A stretch of DNA of 64,000 nucleotides from Rhizobium sp. BK602 (GCF_014195095.1 NZ_JACIBC010000009.1:1-64000); one strand, 5' to 3'. Counted from the first letter of the stretch, positions 35,373 through 43,444 are shown. Program-made: numbers and translations. The notes: generated by a model from the letters alone, not told the origin.

Positions 35373-35981
35373 TCAGAGCGAGAATGCGGCAAGAGCGTCT
35401 TCCAGCTTGGAGCCCGGCGCCCAATGCATCGCCTTCCAGCCGAATTGCCGCGCCGCTTCGATGTTGGCGGGGTAATCGTCGATGAAGGCGATCTCGCTGG
35501 CCTCGATACCGACCCGCTCGGTCGCCAGCCGGAAGAATTCCGGCGCCGGCTTCTGGTATCCGAGCATGGCGGAATAGAAGATCCCGTCGAAATAGGAGGA
35601 GAGCCCGAGATTCTCCATCAGATAGGCGGCGCGGCGATGCTCCTGATTGGTCGCAAGGAACATCGGGATGCCCTTGGCTCGCAGGGAGGCGAGATCGGCG
35701 AGAAGGGTGCGGTCGAGGCGGGAATCATTCTCGAACCAGTAATCGATCAGCGTCGCGGCGCTGAGGCCGGGTGCGATCTTCGTCAGGACGCTGGCGAGCC
35801 TCGGTTCCAGATGGTCACGGCCGGTGACCACATCCTGCCAGTGATCTTTCCTGAAGAATTCCTCCTGGAACAGGTCGCTCCTGAGCCCGAGATCGCGCTC
35901 CAGATAGGTGCAGTAATGCAGGCCATCGCCGGGTCTGCCGTGAACCAGTACGCCGTCGACATCGACCATCAGGACTTTCAT
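35373..35981 (-). CDS. HAD superfamily hydrolase
   Basis: A 202-residue HAD protein. Motif I is MKVLMVDVDGVL with Asp7 and Asp9, motif II is FLATNQE, the Lys of motif III is in LGYQKPAPEFF, and motif IV is IAFIDDYPANIEAA. A helical cap lies between residues about 15 and 90. It dephosphorylates a small phosphate ester, substrate unknown. The ATG at 35981 opens with the first motif, so the longer open frame upstream is not used. It converges on the GNAT gene with a 3-base gap and is divergent from aphA. Confidence 0.9.
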   Translation of the reverse strand: MKVLMVDVDGVLVHGRPGDGLHYCTYLERDLGLRSDLFQEEFFRKDHWQDVVTGRDHLEPRLASVLTKIAPGLSAATLIDYWFENDSRLDRTLLADLASLRAKGIPMFLATNQEHRRAAYLMENLGLSSYFDGIFYSAMLGYQKPAPEFFRLATERVGIEASEIAFIDDYPANIEAARQFGWKAMHWAPGSKLEDALAAFSL

Positions 35982-36132
35982 GCTGCGCGAATCTCCCAAT
36001 TGATGGAAAGGCGGGTGGAAGGTGCTGCCCTTTCCTGTCGCGTTCAAGGGTGCGCGACGCCCTTTTTTCCCGGCCGCGATCCATGTAAGCCTTGGGATCA
36101 TCCAATGAAATTCGCAGGCGAGGGGGCCAGTC

Positions 36133-37158
36133 ATGCGCGTCATTTATTCGGAAGATCACAAGCTGAGAGACGCCAAGACCGAGCTGCATGACGGCCAGCT
36201 CGTGACGCCCTTCGAAGCGCCGTTCCGCGCCGAATGGATTCTTTCGGCGGTGAAGGAAGCAGGCTTCATCGATGTCATCGCGCCGGACGCGCATGGGCTG
36301 GAGACGGCGCGCAAGGTGCATGATCCCGCCTATCTCGATTTCCTGGGCATGGTCTGGGACCGTTGGGTCGCGGCCGGCTACAAGGGCGAGGCGATCGCCA
36401 ATTCCTTCCCGGTGCGGCGCACCAGCCAGCGCGTGCCGGACAATATCGTCGGCATGATCGGCCACTATGCCAATGCCGCCGACACCTCGATCAGCAAGGG
36501 CTCCTATGAGGCGGCCGTCGCCTCGATGCGCTGTGCGCTGACCGGCGCCGACTGGCTCCATGCCGGCCATCGCTTCGCCTTCGCGCTTTGCCGCCCGCCC
36601 GGCCATCACGCCGGCTTCGATCTCTTTGGCGGCTATTGCTTCATCAACAATGCGGCGGTGGCAGCACAGTGCCTCCTCGATCACGGCGCCAAGAAGGTGG
36701 CCGTGCTCGACGTCGATTTCCATCACGGCAACGGCACGCAGGACATCTTCTATAAGCGCGGCGATGTCTTCACCGCCTCGCTGCATGGCGACCCCATCCA
36801 CGCCTTTCCCTATTTCCTCGGCCATGCCGACGAGGAGGGCGACGGCGACGGGCAGGGCGCCAACCGCAACTATCCGATGCCGCGCGGCACGCTCTGGGCG
36901 CAATGGTCGGCGGCGCTGGACGACGCCCTTGCCCGCATCAGGGGCTTCGGCGCGGAAGCAATCGTCCTGTCTCTCGGCGTCGATACCTTCGAGCGCGATC
37001 CGATCTCCTTCTTCAAGCTGACCTCCGAGGATTTCATCCGCATCGGCGAGCGCGTCGCCGGTGCCGGCCTGCCGGTTCTCACCTGCATGGAAGGCGGCTA
37101 TGGCGTGCCGGAGATCGGCCTCAATGTCGCCAACGTGCTGAAAGGGCTCGAAGGCTGA
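36133..37158 (+). CDS. aphA: Acetylpolyamine amidohydrolase (class II histone deacetylase-like)
   Basis: A 341-residue zinc amidohydrolase, the same length as the Mycoplana ramosa enzyme. The tandem histidines are His158-His159 in CRPPGHHAGFD, the zinc ligands are Asp195 and His197 (VLDVDFHHGNG) and Asp284 (LGVDTFERDP), and the catalytic tyrosine is Tyr323 (MEGGYGVPE). These numbers agree with those I know for that enzyme. It deacetylates acetylputrescine, acetylspermidine or similar amines. GAGGGGG precedes the ATG at 36133. A DMT exporter follows on the same strand, and an XRE-cupin/GNAT pair lies close by, which together look like a polyamine-related neighbourhood. Confidence 0.92.
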   Translation: MRVIYSEDHKLRDAKTELHDGQLVTPFEAPFRAEWILSAVKEAGFIDVIAPDAHGLETARKVHDPAYLDFLGMVWDRWVAAGYKGEAIANSFPVRRTSQRVPDNIVGMIGHYANAADTSISKGSYEAAVASMRCALTGADWLHAGHRFAFALCRPPGHHAGFDLFGGYCFINNAAVAAQCLLDHGAKKVAVLDVDFHHGNGTQDIFYKRGDVFTASLHGDPIHAFPYFLGHADEEGDGDGQGANRNYPMPRGTLWAQWSAALDDALARIRGFGAEAIVLSLGVDTFERDPISFFKLTSEDFIRIGERVAGAGLPVLTCMEGGYGVPEIGLNVANVLKGLEG

Positions 37159-37259
37159 TCCGCGCACTTCGCATCAACGCGCCTGATCCAAACGATGAAA
37201 AGTTTGAATTTGCGTCGTTGCCGCCCGCCCTCTAGAAGCCGGATGGAAGAGGAGCGGCC

Positions 37260-38174
37260 ATGGACCAGAAGATGATCGAGAGCGGCACGGACGGCGGCGC
37301 GGTGCTGATGCCGCATCCGGATGTGCCGGCATCGTCGGGCGGCGTTGCCGCCGGTGTCGTCATGTGCCTGCTGTCGATGTGCTGCATCCAGTTCGGTGCG
37401 GCCCTGTCGTCCTCTGCCATTGCCACCTATGGGCCGGCCGGTGCGACATGGCTGCGGCTGGGTTTCGCCGCCGTCCTGCTCGCCATCATCGTCCGGCCGA
37501 AGGTCATGCGCTACAACCGCGCCCAATGGCTCGGCGCGCTGACGCTCGGCACCGTGTCGGCGCTGATGACGCTCTCCTTCTTTTCGGCGATCGAGCGCAT
37601 CCCCCTGGGCCTCGCCGTCGCCATCGATTTCCTCGGGCCGCTGCTGGTGGCGACCCTTGGTTTCGGCCTGAGCCGCCAGCTTGCCTGGCCGCTGCTCGCC
37701 GGGCTCGGCGTGCTTTTCCTCGCCTATGACGGCGAGGGGTGGGTCGGCAATCTTCCGGGCATTTTGTTCGCCTGTGGCGCCGGCGCCGGCTGGGCCTGCT
37801 ATATCCTGCTGACCAAGAAGGTCGGCAGCGTTTTCGATGGCTTCGAGGGGCTTTCCATGTCGCTCATCGTTGCCGCCGTCGTCGCGACCCCCTTCGGCTT
37901 CGCATCCGCCGCGCCGCATCTGACCGGTTACGGCCTGCTCGAAATGGCGGGTCTGGCGTTGCTCGTGCCGCTTCTGCCCTATGCGCTGGAAATGGTCGCG
38001 CTCCGGCGCATGCCGACATCCTCCTTCGGCATCCTCATGAGCCTGGAGCCGGCCATCGGCGCCTTGGCCGGTTTCGTCATCTTGACGCAGCCGCTGACGC
38101 TCTCGCAGATGTTCGGCACGGCGCTGGTCGTGGCGGCCAGCATTGGGGCGACGGTGTTTGTTGCGAAGAGTTGA
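37260..38174 (+). CDS. EamA/DMT superfamily exporter (RhtA-like)
   Basis: A 304-residue protein with ten hydrophobic segments in two EamA repeats. LSFFSAIERIPLGLAVAIDFLGPL-like content in the first half and RRMPTSSFGILMSLEPAIGA in the second are typical of the RhtA group, which exports threonine, homoserine and related compounds. The last helix ends in VVAASIGATVFVAKS. GAGGAG lies just before the ATG at 37260. It is about 100 bases downstream of aphA on the same strand. It may export an amine or amino acid; the substrate is inference. Confidence 0.9.
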   Translation: MDQKMIESGTDGGAVLMPHPDVPASSGGVAAGVVMCLLSMCCIQFGAALSSSAIATYGPAGATWLRLGFAAVLLAIIVRPKVMRYNRAQWLGALTLGTVSALMTLSFFSAIERIPLGLAVAIDFLGPLLVATLGFGLSRQLAWPLLAGLGVLFLAYDGEGWVGNLPGILFACGAGAGWACYILLTKKVGSVFDGFEGLSMSLIVAAVVATPFGFASAAPHLTGYGLLEMAGLALLVPLLPYALEMVALRRMPTSSFGILMSLEPAIGALAGFVILTQPLTLSQMFGTALVVAASIGATVFVAKS

Positions 38175-38177
38175 GGT

Positions 38178-38645
38178 TTAGACCGGCTTCTTCGCCGGAT
38201 CATCCATCGCCGGATTGTAGAACAGCGACAAGGTCAGGCTCCTGGCGATGCGCTCCGCCGTTGCCATGAACCAGGCCTTGGCCTCGTCGCTGGGGGCGAT
38301 ATCGTCCAGCGTCTGCGAAAACAGCGCCAGCCATTCCGGAAAGAGGTCGGGGGCGATGCCCTCGACGCCGAGATGTGCCTGCACCGGCTTGCCGCCATAG
38401 GCGCCATTCTTGAAGGCGACGGACGACCAGAAGCGCTTCATCTTTTCCATATGATCAGGCCAGCGCCCGGCAAGCCGGCCGTCGAAGACCGGGCCAAGCC
38501 GGGGGTGCGCCTGGATGCGGCCATAGAAGGTGTCGACCAGCCGGTGGATGAAGGCGGCGTCGACGCCCATGCGCGCCATCTCCGCCTCGGCTTTTTCGCG
38601 AATGCCGGCCAGATGGGCGGCGCGGCCCTGTAGGTCATTGTCCAT
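38178..38645 (-). CDS. Group III truncated haemoglobin
   Basis: A 155-residue protein with the 2-over-2 globin pattern of group III: FIHRLVDTFYGRIQAHPRLG for helices B-C, WPDHMEKMKRFWSSVAFKNG for E, and HLGVEGIAPDLFPEWLALFS for F-G with the haem-proximal region. Group III truncated globins bind O2 or NO and are linked to respiration under low oxygen or nitrosative stress. The ATG at 38645 has AGGAG about 6 bases upstream; the open frame extends further but without coding character. It converges with the DMT gene and is divergent from mbfA. Confidence 0.92.
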   Translation of the reverse strand: MDNDLQGRAAHLAGIREKAEAEMARMGVDAAFIHRLVDTFYGRIQAHPRLGPVFDGRLAGRWPDHMEKMKRFWSSVAFKNGAYGGKPVQAHLGVEGIAPDLFPEWLALFSQTLDDIAPSDEAKAWFMATAERIARSLTLSLFYNPAMDDPAKKPV

Positions 38646-38845
38646 GTCGTGCTCCTGGCGGCCGGCGCGAGATCCGCATGCCGGCAGCTTTCGTTCGCCC
38701 CTATGTATGCGATTTTTCGGCGCAACCAAGCTGTCATGCCGCCATTGCGGCAATCTGTCAGAATTCACGGGTTCGGACGTCGTTGGCGCGCACGGCTCCC
38801 ATGCCTTTTGCCCCATGCCTGTATGCTACAGGATCGCCTTTGCGC

Positions 38846-38889
38846 TTGACCCGCACATCCCACATCTTTAGAATTAGAATAATTCTAAA
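38846..38889 (+). promoter_or_regulatory. mbfA promoter with iron control element (Irr site)
   Basis: A -35 TTGACC (38846-38851), 17-base spacer and -10 TAGAAT (38869-38874) precede mbfA. The inverted repeat TTTAGAAT-N7-ATTCTAAA (38867-38889) covers the -10 box and matches the ICE motif bound by Irr in Rhizobiales. Irr bound here would block RNA polymerase under low iron and release it under high iron, consistent with an iron exporter. Confidence 0.85.
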
Positions 38890-38903
38890 GAATGGAGATT
38901 TTG

Positions 38904-39887
38904 ATGCTGCTTGGTTTTTTCCGCTCGCCGAAGCGTTCCTTTGATTCTTTGTCCGAACAGGAAATTCTCGCCGTCGCCATTGCCGCCGAGGAGGATGATG
39001 CCCGCATCTTTCTAGCCTACGCCGATATTCTTCGCGACCAGTATCCCGACTCCGCCAAGGTCTTCGAGGACATGGCCGAGGTGGAGGACACCCATCGCAA
39101 GACGCTGATCGACATGCACCGCCGGCGGTTCGGCGAGCGCATCCCGCTGATCCGGCGCGAGCATGTCAGCGGCTTCTATGACCGCAAGCCCGATTGGCTG
39201 CGCAGGAACCTGTCGCTCGATGCCATCCGCCAGGAAGCGGAGGCGATGGAGCAGCAGGCCTATAATTTCTATGTCGAGGCGGCCAAGAGGGTTTCCGACG
39301 CCTCCACCCGCCAGCTCCTCGGCGACCTCGCGCTTGCCGAGCAGGGTCATGAGGATGTCGCCCGCATGCTCGGAGACAGGCACACGCCGGAAACCGTCAA
39401 GCAGGAAGAGGATGCGCATGCGCGCCGCCAGTTCGTGCTCACCTATGTGCAGCCGGGCCTCGCCGGCCTGATGGACGGCTCGGTCTCGACGCTGGCACCG
39501 ATCTTTGCGGCTGCCTTTGCCACGCAGCACACATGGCAGACCTTCCTCGTCGGCCTGTCGGCCTCGGTTGGCGCTGGCATTTCCATGGGCTTCACCGAAG
39601 CCGCCCATGACGACGGCAAGATTTCCGGCCGCGGCTCGCCGATCAAGCGCGGCCTTGCCTGCGGCATCATGACGGCGCTGGGCGGCCTTGGCCACGCGCT
39701 TCCCTATCTCATCCCGCATTTCTGGACGGCGACCCTCATTGCCGCCATCGTCGTCTTCTTCGAGCTCTGGGCGATCGCCTTCATCCAGAACAAATATATG
39801 GAGACGCCCTTCCTGCGTGCTGCCTTCCAGGTGGTGGTCGGCGGCTCGCTGGTGCTGGCGGCGGGCATATTGATCGGAAATGCTTAG
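38904..39887 (+). CDS. mbfA: Membrane-bound ferritin-like iron exporter MbfA
   Basis: A 327-residue protein. Residues about 15-165 are a ferritin-like (Erythrin-Vacuolar) domain with the iron-site glutamates in AIAAEEDDARIFLAYAD, MAEVEDTHRKTLIDMH and LALAEQGHEDVARML. The C-terminal part (about 180-327) is a VIT1/CCC1-like membrane domain (GLMDGSVSTLAPIFAAAFAT, MGFTEAAHDDGKISGRGSPI). MbfA exports iron and protects against iron and peroxide stress in rhizobia. I choose ATG 38904, which has GGAG 6 bases upstream; an ATG at 38892 lies only about 11 bases after the predicted transcription start. A perfect-stem terminator follows. Confidence 0.95.
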   Translation: MLLGFFRSPKRSFDSLSEQEILAVAIAAEEDDARIFLAYADILRDQYPDSAKVFEDMAEVEDTHRKTLIDMHRRRFGERIPLIRREHVSGFYDRKPDWLRRNLSLDAIRQEAEAMEQQAYNFYVEAAKRVSDASTRQLLGDLALAEQGHEDVARMLGDRHTPETVKQEEDAHARRQFVLTYVQPGLAGLMDGSVSTLAPIFAAAFATQHTWQTFLVGLSASVGAGISMGFTEAAHDDGKISGRGSPIKRGLACGIMTALGGLGHALPYLIPHFWTATLIAAIVVFFELWAIAFIQNKYMETPFLRAAFQVVVGGSLVLAAGILIGNA

Positions 39888-39912
39888 TCTGCGGTCTTTC
39901 CGAGATGCGATA

Positions 39913-39950
39913 AAACAAGAAGGCCGGCGATTTTGCCGGCCTTCTTGTTT
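39913..39950. terminator. Strong bidirectional terminator between mbfA and the cysteine peptidase gene
   Basis: AAACAAGAAGGCCGGC (39913-39928) and GCCGGCCTTCTTGTTT (39935-39950) form a perfect 16-pair stem with a 6-base loop. T-rich ends on both strands fit use by both convergent genes. Confidence 0.9.
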
Positions 39951-39967
39951 GTATTCGATCCGAAAGC

Positions 39968-40573
39968 TTACTTGACCGCGCCGACCAGAACGTCGTTGCC
40001 GTTGTCGATGGTCACCCAGCGGCCGGCATTGTAGCTCGCCTGGCGCTTCAGGTAGGAATAGGGGGTCTTGTACCAGACCTTCACCTCGTCATCGAGGTTG
40101 TCGAGGATAAAGTCGCCCTGCTTGGTGCGCAGCGTCAGCACGGCATGGCCCTCGCCATCGGGCTTGCGGACGACGGTCATCAGCAGGTTGGCGGCGGAGA
40201 TGCCTCTCTGCATCAGGATCTTGCGCTTCAGCAGCGCGAAATCCTCGCAGTCGCCGGCCGTCTTCGGATATTCCCAATATTCTTCCTGGCCGTAGACTTC
40301 CATGTCGGTCGCCGGCGTAATGGTCTTGTTGACGTGCAGGTTCACCTGGTTGACGAGCGCCCAGGCATTCGCATCCATGTCGACGGGGCCGGCATTGCGG
40401 ATCGGGCCGCACTCGTCGCTGTGGCGCTCGCAGAATTCATAATGCCCGATGGGCTGCGACGTAACGCTACCGATGGTCATCGATGCGGTCTTCTGCGGGG
40501 CCGGCATGGCCGACGACGACATGGCAACTATAGCCGCGAAGGCAACGAATACGCCCTTGATACGCACGCCCAC
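39968..40573 (-). CDS. Transglutaminase-like cysteine peptidase (BTLCP/LapG family)
   Basis: A 201-residue exported protein with a signal peptide (cleavage near residues 24-27, SSAMPAPQ). The papain-like triad is Cys in TAGDCEDFALLKRK, His in GEGHAVLTLRT and Asp in ILDNLDDEVKVWY. LapG, the known relative, is periplasmic and cuts a biofilm adhesin under c-di-GMP control, while many rhizobial members have no LapD partner nearby, as here. Upstream at 40598-40613 lies a sequence matching the CtrA box in the gene's own direction, suggesting cell-cycle control. The gene ends at the shared terminator with mbfA. Confidence 0.88.
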   Translation of the reverse strand: MGVRIKGVFVAFAAIVAMSSSAMPAPQKTASMTIGSVTSQPIGHYEFCERHSDECGPIRNAGPVDMDANAWALVNQVNLHVNKTITPATDMEVYGQEEYWEYPKTAGDCEDFALLKRKILMQRGISAANLLMTVVRKPDGEGHAVLTLRTKQGDFILDNLDDEVKVWYKTPYSYLKRQASYNAGRWVTIDNGNDVLVGAVK

Positions 40574-40597
40574 TATCCTTGTATCGTCCCTGCATTT

Positions 40598-40613
40598 GTT
40601 AACAAATTGTTAA
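40598..40613 (-). promoter_or_regulatory. CtrA-type binding site upstream of the cysteine peptidase gene
   Basis: Read on the minus strand, TTAACAATTTGTTAAC fits the CtrA consensus TTAA-N7-TTAAC exactly. It lies 25 bases before the ATG at 40573, in the promoter zone. A chance match is possible in this AT-rich gap. Confidence 0.55.
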
Positions 40614-40680
40614 TGTAGGGGGGCGCGTGAAGTCAATCATTACTTAAGTGTTAACGGCGGAACTCGCCTATATGGTTAAT

Positions 40681-40780
40681 TTCAGCACAATCAAGGGGAT
40701 AGTTGCCACAATTTCATGCTGCCTGTGATTACGGAAGAACAAGCAAATCCGGCCCGGCGAAGGGAAGCTTCGCCGGTTTT
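40681..40780 (+). ncRNA. Candidate small RNA ending in an intrinsic terminator
   Basis: A strong intrinsic terminator, CCGGCGAAG (40754-40762), loop, CTTCGCCGG (40768-40776) then TTTT, sits in a gap between two minus-strand genes but is oriented for plus-strand transcription, where no gene lies. A possible promoter is CTTAAG (40643-40648), 19 bases, CTATAT (40668-40673), giving a transcript of about 100 bases. No protein frame with a ribosome-binding site is seen. The 5' end is a guess; the terminator is clear. Confidence 0.45.
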
Positions 40781-40802
40781 ATCTTTCCATAGGATTTTGT
40801 TT

Positions 40803-41615
40803 TTACTGGATATTATGCAGCGCCAGCGTTTCCGCGGCGGTGAGCATGCGCTCGATATCCTGCGGACGGGACAGGCGGTGGTCGCCGTCGCGCACAAGTG
40901 TTAACACGACATCGTCGGCCGGCAAATGTTCGACCAGCTTTAACGAATGGGAGAAGGGCACATCCTCGTCCTGCATGCCCTGCAGGATGTGGACCGGGCA
41001 GCCGGTCTCGATGATGCCGGTCAGGACGCGATTGGCGCGGCCGTCCTCGATGAGCGCGCGGGTGAAGATGTTGGGCTCGGAACTATACTCCGAGGGCTCC
41101 TCGAAATAGCCGCGCTCGGCCAGCGACCGCCGCTCGCTGTCCGAAAGGTTCGGCTCGATAAGGTCGAGGGTGAAGTCCGGGGCGGGAGCGATCAGCACCA
41201 TGCCCTGGACGACGGGCGCCTTCTTCTGTTTGCGCAGTTCCTGGATGAGCCGGAGCGCGATCCAGCCGCCCATGGAGGAGCCGACGAGCACGATGCGCTT
41301 CGGTTTGGCATGGTCGATGACGGCGAGCGCTTCTTCCAGCCAGCGCGAGATCGTGCCGTCGGTGAACTTGCCGCCCGACTGCCCATGGCCGGAATAATCG
41401 AAGCGGATGCAGCCGAGGCCCAGCCGCTCGGCGAGCGCGTCGATTTCCAGCGCCTTGGTGCCGCCCATGTCGGAGCGATAGCCGGAGAGCCAGACGAAGG
41501 TGGTGCCCTTGGCTCCCTTGGTGGCGGCGCGTTGCTGAACGGCGATTTGCCGCTGATCGTTGCCGGCGCCGACGGTCAGGAAGGTCGGTTCAAGGCTGGC
41601 TCGTGCTTCGGACAT
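40803..41615 (-). CDS. Alpha/beta hydrolase
   Basis: A 270-residue alpha/beta-hydrolase. The nucleophile elbow is IVLVGSSMGGWIAL, the acid is in QGMQDEDVPFSHS and the catalytic His in RDGDHRLSRPQD. WLSGYRSDMGGTKALE and IRFDYSGHGQSGG are the oxyanion and strand-4 regions; the group is sometimes annotated as a palmitoyl-thioesterase-like (ABHD10-like) family. No signal peptide is present. The ATG at 41615 has GGGAG 8 bases before it. It is divergent from infC. The substrate is unknown, probably an acyl ester. Confidence 0.88.
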   Translation of the reverse strand: MSEARASLEPTFLTVGAGNDQRQIAVQQRAATKGAKGTTFVWLSGYRSDMGGTKALEIDALAERLGLGCIRFDYSGHGQSGGKFTDGTISRWLEEALAVIDHAKPKRIVLVGSSMGGWIALRLIQELRKQKKAPVVQGMVLIAPAPDFTLDLIEPNLSDSERRSLAERGYFEEPSEYSSEPNIFTRALIEDGRANRVLTGIIETGCPVHILQGMQDEDVPFSHSLKLVEHLPADDVVLTLVRDGDHRLSRPQDIERMLTAAETLALHNIQ

Positions 41616-41894
41616 CAAGAAACTCCCGTCTTTTCGGGCTCTATAAAGCAGATTCGCGCCGGCGTGACTCCAAAAATCCTGCCGATTTTTGAGGGCGCGT
41701 GTCCGCTATCCTGAAATGTTACTGTGTCCTTTGAGCATCTTGCGGATGCCGGGCACAGTATTGGCGCGCGGGAGGTGCTTTTTTCCTGGCGGCATGCTAT
41801 TGACTTCAACACAGCTTTTACGACATTTCCGTCAGTTGCGCCGACGGGAGCGAGAGGCTGCAGCAATCCGAAACAATTCGTGGAGAATACGACC

Positions 41895-42431
41895 ATTCGC
41901 AGACCCTTTAAAACCGATGCGCCCGTAAAGGACGGGCCACGTTCCAACAGGGAAATCCGCATTCCCAAAGTCCAGCTTATCGCGGCTGACGGCGCGAATA
42001 TGGGCATCGTAGCGACGGACCAGGCGTTGAGAATGGCAGAGGAGGCCGGTCTCGATCTGGTAGAGATTTCCCCCAATGCTGAACCGCCTGTGTGCAAGAT
42101 CCTCGATCTGGGCAAGCTGAAATACGCCAACCAGAAGAAGGCCGCCGAGGCGCGCAAGAAGCAGAAGATCGTCGAAGTCAAAGAAATCAAGATGCGCCCG
42201 AACATCGACACCCATGACTATGAGGTGAAGATGAAGGCGATCGGCCGTTTCTTCGAGGAAGGCGACAAGGTGAAGGTGACCTTGAAGTTCCGCGGCCGCG
42301 AAATGGCCCACCAGGAACTCGGCATGAAGCTTCTCCAGCAGGTCAAGGAAGACACGCTTGAGATCGCCAAGGTCGAAGCCGAGCCCAAGCTCGAAGGCCG
42401 CCAGATGATGATGGTGCTTGCGCCCAAGTAA
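41895..42431 (+). CDS. infC: Translation initiation factor IF-3 (AUU start codon)
   Basis: A 178-residue IF-3. The start is placed at the ATT at 41895 (IRRPFKTDAPVKDGPRSNRE), with GGAG 9 bases upstream. Rare AUU starts are characteristic of infC and allow IF-3 to repress its own translation. The open frame runs further upstream, but those residues do not resemble IF-3. N-domain: IRIPKVQLIAADGANMGIVA; linker: KKAAEARKKQKIVEVKEIKM; C-domain ends EGRQMMMVLAPK. It keeps 30S subunits free and checks start codons. A terminator follows, then rpmI and rplT from their own promoter. Confidence 0.96.
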   Translation: MRRPFKTDAPVKDGPRSNREIRIPKVQLIAADGANMGIVATDQALRMAEEAGLDLVEISPNAEPPVCKILDLGKLKYANQKKAAEARKKQKIVEVKEIKMRPNIDTHDYEVKMKAIGRFFEEGDKVKVTLKFRGREMAHQELGMKLLQQVKEDTLEIAKVEAEPKLEGRQMMMVLAPK

Positions 42432-42458
42432 GGCGCGTGCATGGTTTCAGAGGTCGGA

Positions 42459-42483
42459 GCCGTCCCCTTGGACGGCTTTTTCC
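42459..42483 (+). terminator. Terminator after infC
   Basis: GCCGTCC (42459-42465), loop CCTT, GGACGGC (42470-42476) then seven T's. It should separate infC from rpmI-rplT. Confidence 0.85.
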
Positions 42484-42555
42484 TTTTGTGCCGCAGGGTC
42501 CCTATTGGTCATCGATGCCTGTCATCGATCCGTAAAGAATCCCGCGTCAGGCCCG

Positions 42556-42584
42556 TTGCACTTATGGGCAAGTGCGGTTATAAG
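42556..42584 (+). promoter_or_regulatory. Promoter of rpmI-rplT
   Basis: TTGCAC (42556-42561), a 17-base spacer and TATAAG (42579-42584) give a good sigma-70 type promoter. The rest of the 335-base gap from 42432 to 42766 holds the infC terminator and a leader of about 175 bases that could carry an L20-type autoregulatory structure; I did not resolve one. No gene is supported in it. Confidence 0.65.
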
Positions 42585-42766
42585 CGCGCGTCCGAACTGA
42601 CCGGCAGGGCATGCCGTGGCAGTTCAGAATGCTGGCGGGACGGTTCGTCACCGTATCCGCCGATCAACAACAAACGCTCCGGCACCTTGTTGCAGCCCGG
42701 CCTGGCCGGATCTGTGGGAAGGGCTTTTCAGAAAAGCGCGCCAGGAAGCATCGAAGGAGTAGCAAA

Positions 42767-42970
42767 ATGCCCAAGATGAAGACGAAGTCCTCTGCCAAGA
42801 AGCGGTTCAAGATCACCGCGACCGGCAAGGTCAAGGCCGCCGCTGCTGGCAAGCGCCACGGCATGATCAAGCGTAGCAACAAGTTCATTCGCGATGCTCG
42901 CGGCACCATGGTTCTCGCAGAACCGGATGGCCGTAAGGTTATCAAGAACTACTTGCCGAACGGTCTCTAA
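42767..42970 (+). CDS. rpmI: 50S ribosomal protein L35
   Basis: A 67-residue basic protein (MPKMKTKSSAKKRFKITATG, ending VIKNYLPNGL), of normal length for L35. It binds 23S rRNA in the large subunit. AAGGAG lies 9 bases before the ATG. rplT follows after 37 bases in the conserved infC-rpmI-rplT order. Confidence 0.98.
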   Translation: MPKMKTKSSAKKRFKITATGKVKAAAAGKRHGMIKRSNKFIRDARGTMVLAEPDGRKVIKNYLPNGL

Positions 42971-43007
42971 GACTATTCGTAACGCTATAGACTAAGGAGA
43001 TCATGAC

Positions 43008-43412
43008 ATGGCACGCGTAAAAAGAGGCGTTACCGCCCACGCCAAGCACAAGAAGGTTCTGAAGCAGGCCAAGGGTTTCTACGGCCGCCGTAAGAACACC
43101 ATCCGGACCGCCAAGGCCGCCGTCGACCGTTCCAAGCAGTACGCTTATCGCGACCGCAAGGTGAACAAGCGCAACTTCCGCGCTCTGTGGATCCAGCGTA
43201 TCAACGCTGCCGTCCGCGAATTCGGCCTCACCTACGGCCGCTTCATCGATGGCCTGAACAAGGCTGGCATCGAAGTCGACCGCAAGGTTCTCTCCGACAT
43301 GGCAATCCATGAGCCGGAAGCTTTCGGCGCGCTCGTCGTTGCCTCGAAGAAGGCTCTGGAATACCTCAAGGATGCCGGCACGAAGAACGAGTTCGAAGCC
43401 GTCGTCAGCTAA
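43008..43412 (+). CDS. rplT: 50S ribosomal protein L20
   Basis: A 134-residue protein (MARVKRGVTAHAKHKKVLKQ, then YGRRKNTIRTAKAAVDRS and the C-terminal FGLTYGRFIDGLNKAGIEVD). L20 is an early assembly protein of the 50S subunit and in other bacteria represses its own operon. AAGGAG precedes the ATG. An intrinsic terminator follows 32 bases after the stop, so pheST may need its own promoter or read-through. Confidence 0.98.
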   Translation: MARVKRGVTAHAKHKKVLKQAKGFYGRRKNTIRTAKAAVDRSKQYAYRDRKVNKRNFRALWIQRINAAVREFGLTYGRFIDGLNKAGIEVDRKVLSDMAIHEPEAFGALVVASKKALEYLKDAGTKNEFEAVVS

Positions 43413-43444
43413 GACCGCTTCGCACGCAATTCGTGTATTCATTG

